Source: Mucilaginibacter mallensis (GTDB taxonomy: Bacteria; Bacteroidota; Bacteroidia; Sphingobacteriales; Sphingobacteriaceae). From it: a stretch of DNA of 64,000 nt. The notes under the pieces are model-generated. The model searched no databases. It was given only the letters and a program-made list of their open reading frames with translations, and was not told where the DNA came from. Every line of letters starts with the position of its first letter. Position 1 is the stretch's first letter. The DNA is taken from contig NZ_LT629740.1 of NCBI RefSeq assembly GCF_900105165.1, positions 3,844,001-3,908,000 on the forward strand. The letters are read 5' to 3'. A program made the position numbers and the translations under genes. Of the stretch, positions 26,225-36,700 are shown one piece after another.

Positions 26225-28204
26225 TTATAGTGAAACATCCACCGGGGTTTTACCATCAAAGAAATATGTTTTTATCTTACCGCTTGAGTCTTCAATAATA
26301 ATCTTTTCACCGCCATTTTTAATCCTTAAAACCCGGATCGTAAAATCATTATTGAAAGCTTTTACATGCTCAAGCGTCATCTCATTCCATCCCTTGGGAA
26401 GATACGGCGATACTGAAAATGAATTGAAGCCTGTTGGCTGCAAGCCAAATAAGCCTTCGGTAATACACCTGCAATAAAGACCACTTTCGGCTGAAAGCTG
26501 TCGTTGATCACCTTCGGGCCAGGCTTCAATAGCATAAGGAACGTGTTCCCCTAAAAGCCTTTTTCCTGAATAGTATTTCAGGTATTTTAAAGTACTGTCG
26601 GTAGCGCCTGCGTAAAATGATCCTCTTAACGCATAAAGCAATGCGCGGTCCCAATAAGTGCTTGATCCTGATTCTGTAAGCATACCGTCTTTTGTCCACA
26701 AAAATGGCGAATAAAGTGCTTTAAGTGTTTCCTGCTTTCTGTCAAATATCCCCATTACCAATGGCAATCCTATCCATGATCGTAAAGTGGTGTTGCTATA
26801 ATAATACCTGTAGGTATCAAAGCCCTGAACCTTACCTCCAAAATATTTATCTATCGCTATCTTTAATGCTGCCGCACGCTGTTTCAGGTCTTGTGCAGCA
26901 TCTCCTTTGCCCAATGCAGCTGCCAAGTGTGAAGCACTGATCATTGCACCATAGGCGAGCACATTAGTGGATAGATTTACTTTGCCTGCAGGAAACCGTC
27001 CTTCCAGTTCATCCGCATCAGAGGCGATCACCCCTTTGGGAGTTTTCTTTTTTTCAAGGTACTGAAAGCACCAGTTGATAAGCGGCCATAACTTTTCCGC
27101 TTCCGATGTATCGCCATAAGCCAGCGCAAACCTTGATGCGCCATAAGCGATCATAGCCTGATCTCCCCTATCACCCGCACCTGCCCAAAAGCCGGTTCCT
27201 TCGGCAGTTATAGAACTGGGTATAGGGTTAAAATTGCTATTCATATAGCCCGCAAACAGCCTGAAAGCATTCATGGCCGATTCATTACCGGCACCGTTAC
27301 CTAAAAAAGGAAAAAACGGGTTCACATATTCTGCCTCATCATTTGCCCATATAGCGGCATAATATGATCCGCCACCGGGGCCGTGCATTAAACCGTTTTT
27401 AGTATCATAAATACTTTCACTCGCCCTGATCTTGGAAAAGTTGAACATTGCATTTAACGTATCATCCGGTGTTTTTAAAACCAGTTCATGGTTGAGTTCT
27501 TTCAAAAAATCCATTCTTTTGAGGTGCTCGTAATTTGCAGAATAATAATATGACTGCTCACATATTTTATAGCCAGATATAATAACCGAATAAGTGTACT
27601 TCCCGCCAGGTAATAACCTAGCTTTGCCTCCACCGTACAACTTGCTTTCCAACACATAAGCGCCATAAACACCTTTAGCAGCATCTGTTGTATCTTTATG
27701 ATCCCAACCGGATATAGAAATTTCAACAGCCTCCTTGCTCTTATTGCTGATGACACATTGTTCGATAACGGCTGCTTTATCAAAGGAAGGAAATATATTA
27801 TGCTCAATACTTATATCCCTACCTGCTGTTGATACCATATGCAGAATTCCATTAAAGGAAAATGATACCGGTGATTCAGTAACCGCGCTGCCATTGATCA
27901 TAATTGGCGTGATGGATTGTTCGAAATCACTGTGAAGACTACCCCGGGTATCGTTTGGAATGGTACGCAGCATAGGAAATACCACGCTTTTATGAATAAC
28001 CGCATGCTGAAGGCTGTCAATACCGTAAGTAACAATCACCGAAACCAACCTTCCGCTCATTTCCACATGATCTAAATGCTTTGCTATATTTTTGCCTATA
28101 GTCCACTCTATCCCTTTTTCCTTATTCAAATTCCACCGGTATTGCTGGGCAAATGAGTTGGACCAGTAAAAAAGAAAAATCACTAATATATATCGCTTTA
28201 TCAT
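26225..28204 (-). CDS. Secreted large six-hairpin glycosidase-like protein, family not recognised
   Basis: 659 aa from Met at 28204 (open frame to 28231), giving the signal peptide IKRYILVIFLFYWSNSFAQ. Residues 25-225 form a beta-sandwich N-domain. Residues 250-590 form an (alpha/alpha)6 toroid with candidate active-site stretches YAAIWANDEAEYVNPFFPFL near 290, FWAGAGDRGDQAMIAYGAS near 340, and SDADELEGRFPAGKVNLSTN near 400. The C-terminal beta-sheet domain (GLQPTGFNSFSVSPYLPKGW) is like that of GH65/GH78/GH95-type enzymes. Conserved acids in DEAE, DRGD and DADE could be catalytic. The overall architecture is inverting-glycosidase-like, but I do not recognise a family. The divergent regulator begins 585 bases away, and site B lies 106 bp before its start. 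Confidence 0.72.
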   Translation of the reverse strand: MIKRYILVIFLFYWSNSFAQQYRWNLNKEKGIEWTIGKNIAKHLDHVEMSGRLVSVIVTYGIDSLQHAVIHKSVVFPMLRTIPNDTRGSLHSDFEQSITPIMINGSAVTESPVSFSFNGILHMVSTAGRDISIEHNIFPSFDKAAVIEQCVISNKSKEAVEISISGWDHKDTTDAAKGVYGAYVLESKLYGGGKARLLPGGKYTYSVIISGYKICEQSYYYSANYEHLKRMDFLKELNHELVLKTPDDTLNAMFNFSKIRASESIYDTKNGLMHGPGGGSYYAAIWANDEAEYVNPFFPFLGNGAGNESAMNAFRLFAGYMNSNFNPIPSSITAEGTGFWAGAGDRGDQAMIAYGASRFALAYGDTSEAEKLWPLINWCFQYLEKKKTPKGVIASDADELEGRFPAGKVNLSTNVLAYGAMISASHLAAALGKGDAAQDLKQRAAALKIAIDKYFGGKVQGFDTYRYYYSNTTLRSWIGLPLVMGIFDRKQETLKALYSPFLWTKDGMLTESGSSTYWDRALLYALRGSFYAGATDSTLKYLKYYSGKRLLGEHVPYAIEAWPEGDQRQLSAESGLYCRCITEGLFGLQPTGFNSFSVSPYLPKGWNEMTLEHVKAFNNDFTIRVLRIKNGGEKIIIEDSSGKIKTYFFDGKTPVDVSL

Positions 28205-28309
28205 AATTATTTTTAGAAGAATAAAGACCACAGTTAAAATAAGCCAAAGAATGCCACAGCCGCAGATGCGGAGAAGTATTCTTTTTAATAAATTACAATG
28301 CTGTTCTGG

Positions 28310-28319
28310 TCTGTTCTAT
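28310..28319 (-). promoter_or_regulatory. Candidate PUL operator (site B), upstream of the glycosidase pair
   Basis: Read towards the glycosidase gene the site is ATAGAACAGA, followed by CCAGAACAG, so AGAACAG occurs twice at a 10-base period. TTACAA and TTGTAA flank the block on either side. The sequence and orientation match sites A, C and D. Confidence 0.55.
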
Positions 28320-28663
28320 ATTTTGTAAAGAAAAAATATTTTTTCTGTTATATCAAATTATTTAAAAAAAATGTTGTCTTTTTTGCCGTTTTACATGAGT
28401 CCACCAGAAGATAGTATCGCTTTGATTACAATTACAACAACAAAACAGGCCACTCTGAACCAATATTAATCCATTGGCCATCTATTGTTAATTAGTTAAC
28501 ATAATCGCAGCTTCTAATTATTAAAATGCAGGCTACATTTATATATGTGGAAGCTGGAAAAATTATTGGAGAGTAATTAACGGGGCAAACTGTTTAAAAT
28601 GATCCAACGTTGTGAAAAAAGCAGATAAGGTTTAAAGTCCGGTGAAATTATTAACGTTTGCTA

Positions 28664-28693
28664 TTGTAAATAGAATAGAACAGATTATATTTA
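28664..28693 (+). promoter_or_regulatory. Candidate promoter of the GntR-symporter operon with site C inside
   Basis: TTG (28664-28666) is followed 19 bases later by TATATTTA (28686-28693), one base off the Bacteroidota -7 consensus TAnnTTTG. The operator-like ATAGAACAGA (28675-28684) lies between the two boxes, a typical repressor position. The stretch is also bounded by TTGTAAA and TTTACAA in inverted orientation. Autoregulation by the GntR protein is inferred. Confidence 0.5.
28675..28684 (+). promoter_or_regulatory. Candidate PUL operator (site C), upstream of GntR gene
   Basis: ATAGAACAGA, preceded by AGAAT so that AGAATAGAACAG contains two AGAA units. It is 106 bp upstream of the GntR ATG and inside its predicted promoter. 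Confidence 0.55.
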
Positions 28694-28789
28694 CAAACCT
28701 AACACTGTTACTGAGTTAATAAATATGATTATGAGCAAACTTTTTTGCGATTAAGCTTTTGACAACCTATATAATCTATACAATCGCAT

Positions 28790-29806
28790 ATGGTAACCAT
28801 TTATGAAAAAATCCTGGAACTGGAAGAAATGCCATCCTTCTCTAAACACGACCAGTTTGTTAATGGCATAATAAACGCCATTAACGAAAGTATCGTTTCT
28901 AAAGGCGAAGCGCTTCCTTCGGTAAATACTATGGTTAAGAAGTTGAGCTTCGCCAGGGCAACCATAATGAAAGGGTATAAAGATCTGATCAGCCGGGGAA
29001 TTGTTCAATCAAAAAACCGTTTGGGCTTTTATGTAGCCAACGAAAATACCGATCAGACACTTAAGGTTGCCTTAGTGATGTATCTTATGGACTCTTTTCA
29101 GGAACAGTTTTACCGTAGTTTCAGGGATGAATTGGGCGCTAATGTTCAGATAGATGTATTCTTTCACCATGGCAACATTACGATCTTTGAAAGTATTATG
29201 GATATGGTTAAGGGCAAATATGGAATGTACGTGGTATCCCCGATCCCCCACCCCAGAACCAAACATTTATTGGATCCTTTACCACGGAATAAGTTCATTA
29301 TGTTTGATCGTTTTGAACCCCTAAGCGAGGAATTTAATTATGTAACCCAGGAATTTGAAAAAGCTTCATATGAAGCCTTTTCGGCGCTGGCAGAAAAAAT
29401 CAAACTATACGACGAAATGATTTTCTTCCATTTACCGGGATCACTTAATCCATTGGAAATTATACGTGCGTTTAAAAAGTTTGTTAAAGATTTTGATATT
29501 AATGCAAGAATGCTTCCCGAATACATTCCAGGATCGGTAGAACAAGGGAAAGTCTATTTTTCATTGAACAATGCGGAAATTTGGGAAATATTGAAGGATT
29601 GTAAAGTAAAGAAACTGAAGCCGGGAAGAGATATTGGTATTTTATCTCACAATGACGAGGTAATTAAAGAACTGATCGGCGGTGGTATCACAACTTATTC
29701 GACGGATTTTGTGCAAATGGGAAAACGGGTTGGGCAGGCTATAATTGGGCGTGAACAAGTACAGGAAGTAATTCCTACCGTATTAAAACGCCGTGATTCG
29801 CTTTAA
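28790..29806 (+). CDS. GntR-type regulator with LacI/periplasmic-binding-like sensor domain
   Basis: 338 aa. Residues 20-90 are a GntR winged helix (QFVNGIINAINESIVSKGEA; LPSVNTMVKKLSFARATIMK; GYKDLISRGIVQSKNRLGFY). Residues 95-335 have the alternating alpha/beta pattern of a type-1 periplasmic-binding domain (LKVALVMYLMDSF; DIGILSHNDEVIKELIGGGI; STDFVQMGKRVGQAIIG), the sugar-sensing half seen in LacI proteins. GntR-LacI-like hybrids are common local regulators of Bacteroidota sugar loci. A symporter gene follows after 3 nt. The shared ATAGA(A/C)CAGA sites around the locus, one inside its own promoter, make it the likely controller of this PUL. The inducer is presumably a sugar released from the glycan. 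Confidence 0.88.
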   Translation: MVTIYEKILELEEMPSFSKHDQFVNGIINAINESIVSKGEALPSVNTMVKKLSFARATIMKGYKDLISRGIVQSKNRLGFYVANENTDQTLKVALVMYLMDSFQEQFYRSFRDELGANVQIDVFFHHGNITIFESIMDMVKGKYGMYVVSPIPHPRTKHLLDPLPRNKFIMFDRFEPLSEEFNYVTQEFEKASYEAFSALAEKIKLYDEMIFFHLPGSLNPLEIIRAFKKFVKDFDINARMLPEYIPGSVEQGKVYFSLNNAEIWEILKDCKVKKLKPGRDIGILSHNDEVIKELIGGGITTYSTDFVQMGKRVGQAIIGREQVQEVIPTVLKRRDSL

Positions 29807-29809
29807 AAA

Positions 29810-31408
29810 ATGAATGGCATAGCTTTAATTAGTTTTCTGGCAGTAATAATTGCCATTATTGCTGTATCACTCTTAACTTCCAAAAAAAGTAAAATAAAAA
29901 ATGTTGCGGGCCTGTTTTTTGCCAACAGGAAATTAAGCTTTGCGGCTGTTGGCTGCGCCTTGTTCTTCACCAATGTAAATGCCGCTGAATTCCTGGGCGG
30001 CAGTGAAGCCGCTTATATTAATAATATGACTACGATGGCTTGGGGCGTGAGCTCTGTTTTTGCAATGGTTATCGTTTCGGAGTTTATTATGCCGGTTTAC
30101 CTGCGCGGCGGAATTAATACGACCCCTGATTTTTTGAGAACACGTTTTGATAACGGAACAAAAATGCTGGTGAGTGCCATCTTCCTGATTGGTTATATGG
30201 TAAATCTTTTGCCCATTATACTTTATACAGGGGCAGTCGCGCTTAACGGCATGTTCCGGATCTCTGATGTTTTCCATTGCACCTATTTCGGCGGAATCGT
30301 TATCATGGTGCTTTTTATGGGCATAGCAGGCGGCACTTATTCCGTATTGGGTGGACTGAAAATCATTGCTGTATCCGATATTTTGTTGGGAGTCTGCTTA
30401 TTTGCAGGAGGTATTTTCCTTACTTATTTTGGACTGCGTTATATCGGGAATGGTGATTGGAGTTCCGGCTGGCATCAATTATTGACTACGCATAAAGAAC
30501 ATTTAAACGCTATTGGTAGTGCTACAGATGCTGTTCCCTTTTCGGGTATTTTTACAGGTATGTTATTGGTTAATTTATTTTATTGGGGAACCGAGCAGGT
30601 TATTGTCCAACAAGCGCTCTCTGCAAAGAACTTGGAAATGAGCCAGAAAGGTATCGCGTTAACCTGTTGCGGAAAATTGGCGGGCCCGTTTCTCTTTATG
30701 CTACCGGGCATTATAGCGGTACATGCATATGAGCATATGCCGCAAACTATCCAGGTATTCCCTAAATTAGTCAGGGATCTTACACCACCGGCAATTTGCG
30801 GGTTTATAGCAGCGATTGTATTCGGTGCAGCTATAACTTCGTTCTCAAAAGCATTGAATAGTTCCGGTACGCTTTTCATTTTAAATATCTATAAACCCTA
30901 TCTCATCAGGCATAGGAAAAAATTTAACGACGGCACATTATTACTGGCATCCAGAAAATTTGAAACTGTAGCTGCGCTGATCGCCATATTATTGGCCCCG
31001 ATGATCATTTTTGCCAGCAGTAATTTTTATACTTATATGCAAAAAGCTAACGCGACATTCAGCATCCCCATTTTTACGGTAATGTTTGTCGGGTTCCTGA
31101 CCAAAAAGGTGCCCCCAATAGCTGCAAAATGTGGGATCGTTTTCTGCGCCACAGGTTATCTGCTAACACAATTTGTTTTTCAAACGGGTATAAATTTTCT
31201 TCATATACTGGCGCTGCTATTTATTGCAACTACGGCATTAATGCTGATTATCGGCCAATTTGCACCAATGAAGCCCGTTAAACGCCCGGTAAAAGTAATT
31301 AATAGCTATCTTACTCCCTGGCGGAGACGTCATTGGGTAAATGCCCTGTTGGTTGCTGTTATGGTAGCCTTATTTGTATTATTCTCAAAAGCCGGACTGG
31401 CTGGTTAA
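29810..31408 (+). CDS. Sodium:solute symporter (SSS family), probable sugar transporter
   Basis: 532 aa with about 13-14 hydrophobic segments across the whole length. The N-terminal helix is followed by the LFFANRKLSFAAVGCALFFT block and AAEFLGGSEAAYINN, matching the SSS pattern of TM1-TM2. Later segments carry FYWGTEQVIVQQALSAKNL near 260, the SSS signature region of TM7, and GAAITSFSKALNSSGTLF near 345, the serine-rich TM9 that helps form the sodium site in vSGLT-like proteins. It should carry the monosaccharide freed in the periplasm across the inner membrane with sodium. It lies 3 nt after the GntR gene. It is convergent with the GH92 gene, the two stops being only about 20 bases apart with just a weak 6-bp hairpin between. 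Confidence 0.9.
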   Translation: MNGIALISFLAVIIAIIAVSLLTSKKSKIKNVAGLFFANRKLSFAAVGCALFFTNVNAAEFLGGSEAAYINNMTTMAWGVSSVFAMVIVSEFIMPVYLRGGINTTPDFLRTRFDNGTKMLVSAIFLIGYMVNLLPIILYTGAVALNGMFRISDVFHCTYFGGIVIMVLFMGIAGGTYSVLGGLKIIAVSDILLGVCLFAGGIFLTYFGLRYIGNGDWSSGWHQLLTTHKEHLNAIGSATDAVPFSGIFTGMLLVNLFYWGTEQVIVQQALSAKNLEMSQKGIALTCCGKLAGPFLFMLPGIIAVHAYEHMPQTIQVFPKLVRDLTPPAICGFIAAIVFGAAITSFSKALNSSGTLFILNIYKPYLIRHRKKFNDGTLLLASRKFETVAALIAILLAPMIIFASSNFYTYMQKANATFSIPIFTVMFVGFLTKKVPPIAAKCGIVFCATGYLLTQFVFQTGINFLHILALLFIATTALMLIIGQFAPMKPVKRPVKVINSYLTPWRRRHWVNALLVAVMVALFVLFSKAGLAG

Positions 31409-31429
31409 GCCAAAAGCTTTCGCTTAATC

Positions 31430-33700
31430 TTAACTTTGCGGAATACTGGTCATTTTGAAAACCAGAGAGCCTCCCTGAATGATCTGCTTATGTGAGATCA
31501 GCTGATCTTTGATTAGCTTCCCGTTAAAACGTACTTCCTTAACATATTTATTTTTTTCGGATAAGCCTATCGCTTTAATTGTTAGTTTCTTCCCGTTTTG
31601 TAAATCCAAAGTTATAAATGGAAGTTGTGGTGCTCCAACACTGTAATATCCACTGGCCGGTGAAACCGGATAAAAGCCCATGGTATTAAACAAGTACCAG
31701 GCAGATGTTTGCCCGCAATCGTCATTCCCGTTGATACCCACGGGTGCGTTACGGAAGTTTACCGCTGAGGTATGTTCACGAACCAATTCCTGTGTTTTCC
31801 AGGGCATGCCACAATAATTAAAAAGATACAGGTAATGGTGTCCCGGTTCATTATCAGCCCGGTAATGCCCTTCATCAAAGTTTTTAGTCAATTTTTCTGC
31901 AAAGGCCTTTTTACCACCCATCAGTACAATCATTGCTGGAATATCCTGCATAGCGCCGAATGTATAGGTCCAGTTTGTTCCTTCGGTAAATCCTATATTC
32001 GGGTTTGATGCCCAGCGGCCATCACTATTTTTCGGAGCCATAAAGCCGGTAACGGTATTGTAAACGTTTTTGTAGTTATTGCTCCATTTAACAAGCTGCT
32101 GATAATCACTTTTTTTACCCATTCCTTTAGCCATTTGCGCAACGCAATAATCATCAACCGAATATTCAATGGTCCGTGATACGGATTCTTTGGTCTTATC
32201 TGCCGGGACATAACCCAACTGATGGTAATAGGTTAGTCCTCCCCTGGCCTCAAAACTTGTCCACAGATCACGATCTCCCCATAGCTTATGGGTGTCACCG
32301 TCAGGCGCGGTAAAAGCATCCTTGTGCACTGCCTGGTAAGCCAACTGCTGATCAAATCCACGAAACCCTTTAACATAAGCGTCAGCAACTACGGCATCCG
32401 CATGCGTGCTAATCATAATATTTGTATAGGTAGGATTTGGCCACATCGGCATCCAGCCACCTTCTTTATACATTTGCAGCAACGATTGAACCATTCCGTT
32501 TACCCGTTGCGGCTGGGTAAGTATCAGCAGGGGATGCAAGGCCCTAAAGGTATCCCACAAAGAGTAATCATTATAGGATGTGCCGGTGTGTACCTTGTCA
32601 TCAAACGCGCTGTAATACTTCCCGTACTCAGAAAATTGCCTCGGGAATAGCATCGTGTGGAATAGCGCGGTATAAAAAATTGTTTTTTGATCTTTAGATA
32701 CTCCACTTAGCGTCATTACTTTTAGTTGCTGTTGCCATTGCTTGCGGGTATTTTTAACCAAGCCACCAAAATCCCATCCGCTAATTTCTCTTTGAAGATT
32801 ACTTTTTGCTTGCTCTATGCTGATGAAAGAGGTGGCTACTATTACTTTAACTACTTCGGTTGTTTTTGTATTGAAAGAAAGATAAGCGCCCATACGTGTT
32901 CCAAACTGGCTGGTACTGTTCTTACTGATAGTTTGCTTATCCCATGTCCCATAGCTGTTTATCTTTTTATCAAATCGAATAACAAAATAGCCTTTGAAAT
33001 TTTTCAGCTCCGGCCCAAGCTGCGCGGACTGCCGGTCAGGGTTATACCCCGTTATTTCATTATGAAGAAGATCAATATGAACATATCCCCTTAATTTTTC
33101 GATCCGGTTAGAATAGTTATTTGCTGAATCCGCTAAAGCGGGATTCAAATTAATCCCCTGAATGATAAGATGTGCCTGATCACTTTTGGGAAAGGTGAAC
33201 TGAAACATACCACAAGTATTGCCTCCTGCAATTTCTCCCCTGATCTTTTGATCATTACCGGCATTTAATGTAACGGCGTAATAATAGGGTGTAGAAATCT
33301 CATCTTTATGATCAAAAGGCAAAGACCGCTCTTCCGGCAAAACTTTAAGTTCCCCAATTTGCGGCATTACAGAAACATACCCATAATCGCCCATCCATAC
33401 GGTTGGCTGATGTGTTGCGGTAAAGCCAATGACCTTTTTATCTTCGTATTGGTAAACCATCCTGCTCATTTTATTTTCACCCGTTTGTGCAACAAAATTA
33501 GTCATGGCAAAGGGTACATTTACGCAAGGCATAGTGCCCCCGCCATCCAATCCCTCTGCAAAACCGGTAAAAGCGGTGCCAATTAATGGGTTAACATAGT
33601 CAACCTCTTCCTTACTCTCTTTATTTTTGTTCTGACCATAGCCACACAAAGACAGCAGTAGTAACGGAAGGACGGATAAGGCAGAAAAAAAATGTTTCAT
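31430..33700 (-). CDS. GH92 alpha-mannosidase (exported)
   Basis: 756 aa. The signal region ends LLLLSLCGYGQ; the LSLC could be a lipobox, so surface or periplasmic anchoring is possible. GH92 landmarks: YVNPLIGT near 35, GGTMPCVNVPFAMTN near 55, LWDTFRALHPLL near 381, GGWMPMWPNP near 414, the candidate acid Glu in FTEGTNWTYTFGAMQDIPAM near 573, NEPGHHYLYLFNY near 617, and INGNDDCGQTSAWYLFNTMG near 657 whose Asp pair includes the catalytic base. GH92 enzymes are calcium-dependent inverting exo-alpha-mannosidases; linkage (1,2; 1,3; 1,4; 1,6) varies and cannot be told here. It lies 20 nt after the GH2 gene on the same transcript. Confidence 0.93.
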   Translation of the reverse strand: MKHFFSALSVLPLLLLSLCGYGQNKNKESKEEVDYVNPLIGTAFTGFAEGLDGGGTMPCVNVPFAMTNFVAQTGENKMSRMVYQYEDKKVIGFTATHQPTVWMGDYGYVSVMPQIGELKVLPEERSLPFDHKDEISTPYYYAVTLNAGNDQKIRGEIAGGNTCGMFQFTFPKSDQAHLIIQGINLNPALADSANNYSNRIEKLRGYVHIDLLHNEITGYNPDRQSAQLGPELKNFKGYFVIRFDKKINSYGTWDKQTISKNSTSQFGTRMGAYLSFNTKTTEVVKVIVATSFISIEQAKSNLQREISGWDFGGLVKNTRKQWQQQLKVMTLSGVSKDQKTIFYTALFHTMLFPRQFSEYGKYYSAFDDKVHTGTSYNDYSLWDTFRALHPLLILTQPQRVNGMVQSLLQMYKEGGWMPMWPNPTYTNIMISTHADAVVADAYVKGFRGFDQQLAYQAVHKDAFTAPDGDTHKLWGDRDLWTSFEARGGLTYYHQLGYVPADKTKESVSRTIEYSVDDYCVAQMAKGMGKKSDYQQLVKWSNNYKNVYNTVTGFMAPKNSDGRWASNPNIGFTEGTNWTYTFGAMQDIPAMIVLMGGKKAFAEKLTKNFDEGHYRADNEPGHHYLYLFNYCGMPWKTQELVREHTSAVNFRNAPVGINGNDDCGQTSAWYLFNTMGFYPVSPASGYYSVGAPQLPFITLDLQNGKKLTIKAIGLSEKNKYVKEVRFNGKLIKDQLISHKQIIQGGSLVFKMTSIPQS

Positions 33701-33720
33701 TTAATAGGATTTAGATAATC

Positions 33721-36700
33721 TTAATTGCCTGCTAATAAATGGATCTCATAGGTAAAATGTGTAGGTTTTGAATAAACAGTGTATTGTTCCATTGGCTTAG
33801 GGCCGCATGAGTTTGAACCCACACCTAATGTTTGATGGCTTATACATAACACTGTCGCCTTACTCCCGGGCATATCAATTTTGTATTCAACCGGTTCCAT
33901 TTCTTCATCGCTGTAAGGCTGGGCCGATACCTGCAATGCTGCCGCATCGCTGCCTTTAGCTATTTTTAGTACGGCACCATTCTTAGCAGTTAACGTGGCC
34001 CATCTAACATCCTCATGGTTACCGTTCTCCATCGGTTTTTCATAAGGCGTTACTTGTTGAAGCACACTACTTGAGTACACCCCAATATCAAAGGCGCTTT
34101 TTCTGTCGGCATAATTCTCCATTGGCCCGCGCCCAAAATAGCTGAAGCTGTTCAGGTCCTTATTAACAAACATGCGCACACCAAGCCTGGCCAAAACCAC
34201 ACTGGAATTACTGAAAGCCACATCATGATCTGCGCTTATTACACCATCTCCTGAAATGGCATATGCCACCTTTTCATAAACAATGAAGCCTGCTTTGCCC
34301 GTACCGGTTAATTTTGCGCTGATGATTATTTTTCCGGGTGAAAGTTGAGTAACCTTTATACTATCGGCTGCCCAGTTAAGTGACTTAATACCGTATTTTA
34401 CCCAGCCTTCGTCGGCCCACATATCGTCGTTACGGTGAGGGGCCCGCCACAAATGCAATTGCGGGCCGCCATTGCTCAGGAGTATATCTTTCCCGTTTTC
34501 TTTAAATCTGGAAAAAACACCGGTTTTCTTATCAAATTCAATTTCAAAGCCCTTCCCTTTTATCCTGGCAAAGTCACTTGAATTATCCAGCTCGAGTGAC
34601 TGTATTTTACCCGGATCTGCAGCTACAGCAGGTACGACCACCGGCAATTTAAGTTGTTCGGCGGCAACTTCAAATCCCTTTTTCGCCCAGAATTGGTCTT
34701 TGTTCGTGACAAATGAAACACGCAGAAAGTATTCGGCACCAGGTTTTGTTTTTGTAATGATAAAAGGGATTTTAATATCTTTTGATGTACCCGGACCAAC
34801 CTGTCCAGGGTTGAATGTGCCGGAAGAAATCGCAATTCCATTTTCGCTGAGCTGCCAGTTACCGGTAAAGCTATTCAGAGTGATGAACTGGTATTTATTT
34901 ACAATGGTTACCATGCCTTTCTTCAAATTGCTTTCTTTTATGCCTATCCATTGATAAGCATGCTTTAAGGCAGGGTACTGAGGTTTGGGGGATCTGTCAG
35001 AGAATACCACTCCTTTATGGATAAAATAATGGTCGTTCGGATATTCACCAAATCCGCCGCCAAAGGCAATAATAGGATGCTTGGGATCCCGATTATTGTA
35101 AATACCCTGATCCTGCCATTCCCAGATACATCCACCCAATAAGGTAGGATATTTATCAAAAAGGGCATTGTAGTAATCCACCGATCCCATCGAATTAAAC
35201 ATGGAATGTGCATATTCACACAGATAAAACGGCTTGGTAAGCTCATTTCCTTTTGCATAATCTTCCACCTGCTGTAAGCTGGTATACATATCACTCTCAA
35301 TATCGGCAGGGTTCTTTTCGCCTACGCCAAATCCCTGGTAATGTGTGGGGCGCGAGGGATCAAGCTGTTTTACGGTAGCGAGTGCCGCCCTGAAATTGGA
35401 ACCACCGCTGCCGCATTCATTACCCAGCGACCATATGATTACCGAAGGATGATTTTTAAAGCTCTGTACATTTGCCACATTACGGTCAATGATAGCATCT
35501 TTCATCCTGGGGTCTTCGTTAAATTCATCCCATGCACCATGGCATTCAAGGTTTGCCTCTGCCACCAGGTAAATGCCATATTCGTCACACAGCTCATACC
35601 ACCTCGGATCATCGGAATAATGACAGGTACGGACATGATTACAGTTTGCCTGCTTAATGAGGACGATGTCTCTGATCATTTGTGCTTCAGTAACGGCATG
35701 ACCATCATTCGGCCAGTTCTCATGGCGGTTCACCCCTTTTAATTTAATGCGTACACCATTGATCGTAAAAATCCTTCCTTTTATTTCGATGGTGCGGAAC
35801 CCGGTGCGGGACGAAATGGTTTCTAAGGTATCATTTCCTTTTTCAATCGTCAGTACCGCCGTGTAAAGTTTAGGAGTTTCTGCTGTCCATTTCTGCGGAT
35901 CCTTGACCGGGAAACTTAAATGAACAACCCTTTCTTCACCCGGCTTAAGGGCCGGTATGGTTCCATTTGCACTCGTTACAACCACTGTGCCATTATATAA
36001 TGTCGCTCTCAACCGATTAACGGCAATTACTTTGTCACCATAATTTTTCACACAGGCAGTTACATCAACTGTGGCATTCTTGTATTGCTTGTCCAGGATC
36101 GTCTTTATAAAAAAATCTCTGATATGTTCCTGCGGCGTACTCCATAAGGTCACATTGCGAAAAATGCCGCTTAGTCGCCACATATCCTGGTCTTCAAGGT
36201 AGCTTCCTGTAGTGAACCGGTAAACTTCAACCGCCAGTATGTTTTTGCCTGGCTTTACAAATCGGGTAATATCAAATTCAGCTGCATTACGGCTATTTAC
36301 GCTATAACCAACTTTCTGCCCGTTAACCCAAATAAAAAAACCGGCATCTACGCCATCAAATGTTATAAAAATGCGACGGCCATTCCAGTTCTCCGGAACA
36401 GTAAAATCACGACGATAGCTGCCAACAGGGTTGCGTTCTTTATACGCCGTATAATTACGGGGAGGCTCGCTCATCACATGCGGAAAATCCTTTTTAAAAA
36501 TATAAGTATAATTGCTGTAATAAGGCGTACCATAGCCCTCAACCTGCCAATTAGATGGCACTTTAATATCTTTCCAGCCGGAGACATCATAACTATCTTT
36601 ATAAAAATCTACAGGGCGTTGTTGAGGCCAGGCCACCCAGTTAAATTTCCATGTCCCATTCAAACTTCTGCAAAAAGAAGAAGCATGCCGATCAGCTCTT

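Larger units (their letters stand above)
28205..28789. other. Divergent control region between glycosidase and GntR genes
   Basis: 585 bases without a gene. It holds site B facing left (28310-28319) and site C facing right (28675-28684), each 106 bp from its start codon, plus a candidate promoter for the GntR gene (28664-28693). Confidence 0.65.

Noticed and set aside
31405..31427. TTAAGC/GCTTAA hairpin between the symporter and GH92 stops
   Set aside because: A 6-bp AT-rich stem without a T-run; too weak to call a terminator.
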